From Clostridiales bacterium Firm_16 (GTDB taxonomy: Bacteria; Bacillota; Clostridia; Saccharofermentanales; Saccharofermentanaceae): a stretch of 64,000 nucleotides of DNA. The notes below the pieces were generated by a model that ran no database searches, was not told where the DNA came from, and was given only the letters and a program-made list of their open reading frames with translations. Made by a program: the position numbers and the translations under genes. Numbering within the stretch: position 1 is the first letter of the stretch; every line of letters starts with the position of its first letter. Shown one piece after another: positions 59,383 to 64,000 of the stretch. Where the stretch lies: the NCBI GenBank assembly GCA_001604185.1, contig LVAV01000092.1, positions 1-64,000 of the forward strand, read 5' to 3'.

Positions 59383-59407
59383 CTGAACAGTTGATGGAGG
59401 CTTTTCC

Positions 59408-60301
59408 ATGATCGAGGTTTGTGGTCTGACCCACTCATTCGGAGATAATCTGGTTCTCAACGATGTCACTTTTCAAGTGCCGACCGGAAATATCCTGGGT
59501 CTGATCGGTGTCAACGGAGCCGGCAAATCCACGCTGCTCCGACTGATGAGCGGCGTGCTGAAACCGAATGACGGCATCGTGCTTTTTGACGGCATGAATT
59601 CACAGGAACCTCTCGCGCGACGAGATCTGTTCTTCCTGCCGGATACACCCTATTCCGGTGACAACACCTCTGCCAAGAGCCTGGTGAAATTCTATCGCAA
59701 TTTCTATCCGTCCTTGAACGAAGAGACCTTCGAACAGTTCCTTATAGATTACCAACTTCCGTTAGATAAATCCCTCCGGACCTTCTCGAAAGGTATGCGT
59801 CGTCAGACCTATCTGGCGCTGGCCTTCGCGATCCTTCCGAAGTATCTTCTTCTGGACGAAGCTTTCGACGGACTGGATCCTCTGGCCCGTGCCAAGTTCA
59901 AGGAACAGATCCGCTCGATCTGTAAGGAGAAGGAAATGACCATCGTGATCTCCAGTCACTCCATTAAGGAACTGGAAGATTTCTGCGATGACTTTGTGGC
60001 ACTGGATGGACAGACCGCCGTTACCGGTGGTGAGATCACCGGTAACCAGCAGATGATCTGCAAATTCCAGCTGGCCTTTTCTGCTGTACCGGAGCCCTCA
60101 CTTTTCAAGGATCTTCCGGTGCGCTCGTTCAAAGTGACCGGACGCGTGGCGCAAGTTATTTTCGAGGGGGATCCGGCGACGATCCGTCCGATGCTTGACG
60201 CACTGAATCCCCTATTGATCGATGAACTGGAGGTTTCTTTCGACGAAGCATATATCGGAAATCTCCTGCAGGAATTCAAGGGAGGTGCGAAGCATGACTA
60301 A
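59408..60301 (+). CDS. ABC transporter ATP-binding protein
   Basis: A 297-residue ATPase with Walker A GVNGAGKST (36-44), a signature of the form SKGMRRQ (where many have LSGGQ), Walker B YLLLDEAFDGLDP and the switch His in SSHSIKE. The ~80-residue C-terminal extension fits exporters of the YtrB/EcsA kind. Its gene overlaps the permease by 8 nt. The cargo is unknown. Confidence 0.92.
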   Translation: MIEVCGLTHSFGDNLVLNDVTFQVPTGNILGLIGVNGAGKSTLLRLMSGVLKPNDGIVLFDGMNSQEPLARRDLFFLPDTPYSGDNTSAKSLVKFYRNFYPSLNEETFEQFLIDYQLPLDKSLRTFSKGMRRQTYLALAFAILPKYLLLDEAFDGLDPLARAKFKEQIRSICKEKEMTIVISSHSIKELEDFCDDFVALDGQTAVTGGEITGNQQMICKFQLAFSAVPEPSLFKDLPVRSFKVTGRVAQVIFEGDPATIRPMLDALNPLLIDELEVSFDEAYIGNLLQEFKGGAKHD

Positions 60302-61322
60302 TACCGGTAAATACTTCCTCTTCCACTTTAAGAAGACATTGATCCGTCTTGCGGTGATCGTCCTTGCGGGTCTGATCCTGACCGACGGAACGGTCCTGAG
60401 CTGGTATAATTCCCAGACACCCGCCGGCGTCAGCACGATCTACTATAACGTGAATTTCTACATGATGTGTTTCTATTACGCACTTGTCGCCCTCGTTGTT
60501 CCGATACTGGAGCTTGCGTCCTTCCACAATAAATGTGCGCTGGATACCTTCTTCTCCGTACCAATCCGGCGCACCTCGCTGGTCCTTACCCACATGACCA
60601 ACGGTGCACTGCAGATCTCTATTTCGCTTTTCCTGTCGTGTTTCTGGGCGACAGTCAAGATCGCTAAGATCCCCGATGTGATCCTTTTCAACATGCTGCC
60701 CTTCTTCCTGGGAATGTTGCTGCTTATGCTGGCGTACTATTCCGTTAACTGCTTCGCTTTCCTGTCGGCCAACCGGGTCGTGGATGGTGCCCTGCTGGCG
60801 GTTCTGTATACCGGTGTCCCCATCGCACTTTACATCTTCGCCGAGCGTGTCATGGATTCTCTGGACTTATATAGCCGCAATGGCGTCTTCAATATCTCGC
60901 CGGTCATCAGCATGTCCGCTCTTACGGACTACTTTGAACACCTGTTCTCTTCCGGCGGCTACCGGTATTCCCCTCCCATCTTTACCTTCGCAGAGAATCT
61001 CAGCGTACTGTTATCAATCCTGATCGGGTTTGCCGCAGTGTTGCTTTCGATTTGGCTGTTCTGCAGGAAAAGAGCTGAGAAAGCGGGCGGGATCTCGGAT
61101 GCATGGTGGGGCTACCCCATCCTGGTTCCTTTCTTCGGATTCAACCTGGTCATGCACGGCGGTTCTTTCCTCTGGGGCGTCTTCGTCGGCATCATGGTCT
61201 TCATCGGATATGTTATATACAGAAGAAGCCCACGGCTCCGGATCCACGAGTGGATACTGCTGGGTATCATCACTCTGATAGGAATCCTGGATGTGGACTT
61301 CATCGAGATGTTCTTAGGTTGA
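60294..61322 (+). CDS. ABC transporter permease
   Basis: A 342-residue membrane protein with about eight helices, no signal peptide and no motif beyond the ABC-2 type layout. The ATG at 60294 has GGAGGT 8 nt upstream and overlaps the ATPase stop. The pair forms a bacterial half-exporter; drug, lantibiotic or lipid cargo are all possible. It is convergent with sufB over a 19-nt gap without a hairpin terminator. Confidence 0.85.
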   Translation: MTNTGKYFLFHFKKTLIRLAVIVLAGLILTDGTVLSWYNSQTPAGVSTIYYNVNFYMMCFYYALVALVVPILELASFHNKCALDTFFSVPIRRTSLVLTHMTNGALQISISLFLSCFWATVKIAKIPDVILFNMLPFFLGMLLLMLAYYSVNCFAFLSANRVVDGALLAVLYTGVPIALYIFAERVMDSLDLYSRNGVFNISPVISMSALTDYFEHLFSSGGYRYSPPIFTFAENLSVLLSILIGFAAVLLSIWLFCRKRAEKAGGISDAWWGYPILVPFFGFNLVMHGGSFLWGVFVGIMVFIGYVIYRRSPRLRIHEWILLGIITLIGILDVDFIEMFLG

Positions 61323-61341
61323 TTTCTCCCTTTAAGAAGAA

Positions 61342-62268
61342 TTACTTCAGGAAGCCGTTGATGATCTGTTCTTCGGCTTCTTGTTCTGTCAGGCCCAATG
61401 TCATGAGCTTGATCAGCTGCTCGCCGGCGATTTTACCGATGGCGGCTTCGTGCACGAGAGCGGCGTCTACCGAGTTTGCCTCCAGTCCCGGCACCGCCAG
61501 GATCCGTCCGTTATCCATGATGATGGCATCGCACTCGGTATGTCCGGAGCAGGCCGCATTACCCGTCAACACCGCGTCGAATTTCTGGTAGGAATCGTCT
61601 CTTGCGACAGAACGGGATACAACATCCGCGGAACTGCCTTCACCATTGAGATCTACCCGGTAATTGCTTACCGCGCTCTGCTTATCGTGGGTCATGAGAC
61701 GCTCGTGCACCACAAGTCTCGCACCTTTTCCCAGTTCAGCCTTAGTATCACGAACCGTATCGTCAACGCCCTTGATCTGGACCATCTCCATCTCCATGTA
61801 GCTGTCTTCTTCCATATACACTTCCGTACCCGGATTCAGGATACGCTTACCTGTACCCTCACCGGAACCGTAGTGCTTCTCTACGTACTTGACTCTGGCA
61901 CCCTTGCCCACGAAGAAACGGTGAATACCGTCATGCTCCGAATCCTTCGGTCCGCAGTTATCGATACCGCAGCCGGCTACGATGACAACATCGCAGTCTT
62001 CCCCGATGTAAAAGTCATTATAGACCATCTCCTTGATGCCGCTGGCGGTCATGACTACAGGAATATGGACACTCTCGTTCTTCGTACCCGGCTTGATCCG
62101 GATATCGATACCGGAAGAACCTTCCTTCGGTGTGATCTCGATATTGGCTGTAGACTGTCTGCCTACCGCCTGACCATTGGCACGGATATTAAATGCACCT
62201 ACCGGCACCTTGTGCAGGTCGGCGACTTCTTCTAAAAGGCGGTCTGATACCGCATCCAGATTCAGCAT
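61342..62268 (-). CDS. SufB/SufD-family iron-sulfur scaffold, short form
   Basis: A 308-residue member of the SufBD beta-helix family, shorter than E. coli SufB (495). It carries the core segments VVIVAGCGIDNCG, ALVHEAAIGKIAGEQLIKLMTLGLTEQEAEEQII and GHTECDAII. It overlaps sufC by 7 nt, and no SufD, SufS or SufU is nearby. The pair matches the two-gene SMS-type (SmsC-SmsB) Fe-S assembly system proposed to be ancestral. The Cys/His residues kept here could hold the cluster. Confidence 0.9.
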   Translation of the reverse strand: MLNLDAVSDRLLEEVADLHKVPVGAFNIRANGQAVGRQSTANIEITPKEGSSGIDIRIKPGTKNESVHIPVVMTASGIKEMVYNDFYIGEDCDVVIVAGCGIDNCGPKDSEHDGIHRFFVGKGARVKYVEKHYGSGEGTGKRILNPGTEVYMEEDSYMEMEMVQIKGVDDTVRDTKAELGKGARLVVHERLMTHDKQSAVSNYRVDLNGEGSSADVVSRSVARDDSYQKFDAVLTGNAACSGHTECDAIIMDNGRILAVPGLEANSVDAALVHEAAIGKIAGEQLIKLMTLGLTEQEAEEQIINGFLK

Positions 62269-63017
62269 TCTGTCTCCTCCTTCTCCTTGGGAAGTCCCTT
62301 ACCGCAGCCCTTCACAGAAGAGGCGGTTCCCGCCAGTTTCGGCATGATCTCCTTGGCCGGACCGGTTGCCTCCAGCTGACCGTCCTTGATGACGACGATC
62401 TCATCGGCAATATTCAGGATCCTCTCCTGGTGGGAAATGATCAGGATAGAACTGTCCTGGATCTTCTTGCGCATATCTTCGAATACTTCGATCAGGTTCT
62501 GGAAACTCCACAGGTCGATACCAGCCTCCGGCTCATCGAAGACAGAAAGCTTCGAAGCTTTGGCCAGAATGGTAGCGATCTCAATACGCTTTAATTCACC
62601 TCCGGACAAGCTGGCGTTCACTTCACGATTGATATAGTCTCTGGCGCAGAGTCCTACGGCGGAGAGATACTTACATGCATCCACCGTGCTCAGCTTCGTG
62701 CCGGTAGCCAGACGGATCAGGTCGAAGACCTGGATGCCCTTGAAGCGTACCGGCTGTTGGAATGCAAAGCCGATACCTTTCTTCGCTCTGTCTGTGATGG
62801 ACGTCTCGGTAATATCCTCTCCGTCGAAAAGGATCTTTCCGGATGTAGGACGGATAATGCCGGCGATCAGCTTCGCCAGCGTGGACTTACCGCCGCCGTT
62901 CGGTCCTGTGATGACGGTCAGATTGCCGTCCGGTATAGTCAGGCTGATATCCCGAAGGATCTCTTTGCCATTGCCTTCTTCATTAACTTCAAAAGAAACA
63001 TGTTGCAGTTCCAGCAT
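62262..63017 (-). CDS. sufC: Fe-S cluster assembly ATPase SufC
   Basis: A 251-residue ABC-type ATPase with Walker A GPNGGGKST, the Suf-specific FAFQQP segment, signature LSGGELKRIE and Walker B LSVFDEPEAGIDLWS. It provides energy to the SufB-like scaffold encoded next. The C-terminal ~25 residues (SSVKGCGKGLPKEKEETEC) contain two Cys and are longer than the E. coli protein. Confidence 0.95.
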   Translation of the reverse strand: MLELQHVSFEVNEEGNGKEILRDISLTIPDGNLTVITGPNGGGKSTLAKLIAGIIRPTSGKILFDGEDITETSITDRAKKGIGFAFQQPVRFKGIQVFDLIRLATGTKLSTVDACKYLSAVGLCARDYINREVNASLSGGELKRIEIATILAKASKLSVFDEPEAGIDLWSFQNLIEVFEDMRKKIQDSSILIISHQERILNIADEIVVIKDGQLEATGPAKEIMPKLAGTASSVKGCGKGLPKEKEETEC

Positions 63018-63019
63018 GC

Positions 63020-64000
63020 TTATTCCTCCTCGCGTGTACTCACGTCTGGGTATTGTACCACGACTGTAAACCCCTTTCCTGTTTCCGAAGTTACATTTAG
63101 ATCAAATTTCATGTCATCTGCCAGTTTTTTCGCCAGATAAAGACCCATTCCCGTGGCCTTGCCTCGTTTCTCCCCGGTATTTCCGGTGAAACCCCGTTCG
63201 AAGATATACGGCAGGTCAGACTTCTTCACACCAATGCCATTGTCTTCGATCTTGAGGCAGTTCTTCTCCGGCGCGGAGAAAGTGAGCTTCGGATCATCGG
63301 AAGAATACTTGATGGAGTTGCTCACGAACTGACCCAGCATGTAGCGCAGGGCGCGGCGGTCGGCGAAGATGGTCTGACGGTCCAGCTCGTTGATGGCCAG
63401 GATCTCCTTCTCCGAAAGCAGCGGCCGGTAATCTTCCAGGACCTCGTCCACCACGTCCTTGAGAAGAAGGTTCTCAAGAAGATAGTCCTTGCGCTCGCCC
63501 TTGATGCGGGCATACTGCAGCATCTGCTCCACCGACTCATTTAGGCGGCTTCGGATGTATTCGATCTTATAGACCATGTCGGGATCCATGTCGTCCCGGT
63601 TGTTGTCCAGGATCATGGTCAGAAGGGCAATGGGCGTCTTCGCCTCGTGGGCCCAGGATTCCACATATTCTTCGTAATCTTCGTTCTGGGAAAGAAGGTT
63701 CGCCTTCTCTCTTTCAGCCTTCTCCAGCATCTTCAGGAGCGTATTCAGACGGGACCTCGGGTAACCGGAAAGCCTGGAAAGAAGGATCTGGGCACGGGCA
63801 TCGGTAGGTTCACGCAGATACGCATCGAAGACCTGGGCCATCCGGTTTTCCCGGTGCCAGAGATACGCACATACCAGTGCAAAAGAACCCAATGTAAACA
63901 GAACCAGTGACAACGTCAGCATCTTTAAGGCCCGGGCATCTACAAGCCAGAGCGCACCGACGAAGAAAACATCGCAGGCCAGCATGTACAGCAGCCAGTG
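63020..64000 (-). CDS. Sensor histidine kinase, N-terminus beyond the window
   Basis: The reading frame stays open to the window edge (codons HWLLY precede the Met at 63985), so the true start lies outside. Two membrane helices (the second ~23 residues, LTLSLVLFTLGSFALVCAYLW) have almost no extracellular loop. No HAMP domain is visible. The H box is SWAHEAKTPIALL, followed by N (LGQFVSNSIKYSS), G1 (IEDNGIGV) and G2 (GKATGMGLYLAKK) boxes. This matches BceS-like intramembrane-sensing kinases that monitor antimicrobial-peptide transporters. The stop lies 2 nt from sufC. Confidence 0.9.
   Translation of the reverse strand, partial: HWLLYMLACDVFFVGALWLVDARALKMLTLSLVLFTLGSFALVCAYLWHRENRMAQVFDAYLREPTDARAQILLSRLSGYPRSRLNTLLKMLEKAEREKANLLSQNEDYEEYVESWAHEAKTPIALLTMILDNNRDDMDPDMVYKIEYIRSRLNESVEQMLQYARIKGERKDYLLENLLLKDVVDEVLEDYRPLLSEKEILAINELDRQTIFADRRALRYMLGQFVSNSIKYSSDDPKLTFSAPEKNCLKIEDNGIGVKKSDLPYIFERGFTGNTGEKRGKATGMGLYLAKKLADDMKFDLNVTSETGKGFTVVVQYPDVSTREEE

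Overview
This window looks like a chromosomal stretch of an anaerobic Clostridia-type Firmicute of roughly 50% GC. The evidence is the block rpmH-rnpA-yidD-yidC-jag-mnmE-mnmG-rsmG, the hprK-murB-rapZ-whiA block, a T-box leader, strong AGGAGG ribosome sites and TTGACA/TATAAT promoters, a CD1871A-type CXXC micro-protein, a minimal SufBC pair and PadR/HAAS genes. Threonine-rich and PTPTP linkers in several surface proteins recall gut or rumen Oscillospirales-like lineages, but I cannot name a genus. I see no phage, transposon, CRISPR array or integrase, so this is ordinary host chromosome. Most genes lie on the minus strand.

Layout. 1-400: the 5' end of a 16S rRNA gene running leftward out of the window, with its leader and a near-perfect promoter. 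402-9196: a lipoprotein, L-lactate dehydrogenase with a structured leader, a D,D-carboxypeptidase, gyrA, an ECF sigma/membrane anti-sigma-like pair and an AEC transporter. 9193-16296: one leftward ribosome, tRNA-modification and membrane-insertion operon from the rpmH promoter, with no dnaA beside it. 16306-21079: a leftward operon of alanine racemase, NAD(P)HX dehydratase, MetA-type homoserine acyltransferase, a uridine-kinase-like protein and a membrane protein. 21084-28200: a membrane-anchored beta-propeller protein with a small partner, a DMT transporter, an HI0933-type flavoprotein and a large polytopic membrane protein. 28366-31410: D-Ala-D-Ala ligase, then a three-gene membrane redox unit (TlpA-like lipoprotein, CXXC micro-protein, polyferredoxin).

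31525-39475: signalling and regulation. It holds a GGDEF/EAL protein, a TetR regulator divergent from a promoter that appears to drive an ~80-nt RNA ending in its own terminator, a metallophosphoesterase, a T-box-controlled phenylacetate-CoA ligase, and a PadR-HAAS operon with a clear operator. 39435-45508: whiA, rapZ, murB, hprK and a divergent EF-G homologue. 45617-52707: envelope proteins, with a zinc-ribbon coiled-coil protein, two zinc-ribbon membrane proteins, a DUF2752 protein, a CAP-domain protein and a solitary prepilin. 52708-64000: CCA-adding enzyme, a degenerate iron-ADH-like protein, a GH31 glycosidase, a surface protein, tRNA-Ala(CGC), an ABC transporter pair, sufC-sufB and a sensor kinase cut by the window end.

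Nothing here is an obviously new defence or mobile system. The most interesting unexplained signal is the TetR/small-RNA locus at 34578-34734, where two divergent promoters share one -35 hexamer next to a repeated operator. Next come the T-box on paaK, a promoter nested in a terminator at 50338-50381, and several enzymes lacking hallmark residues.
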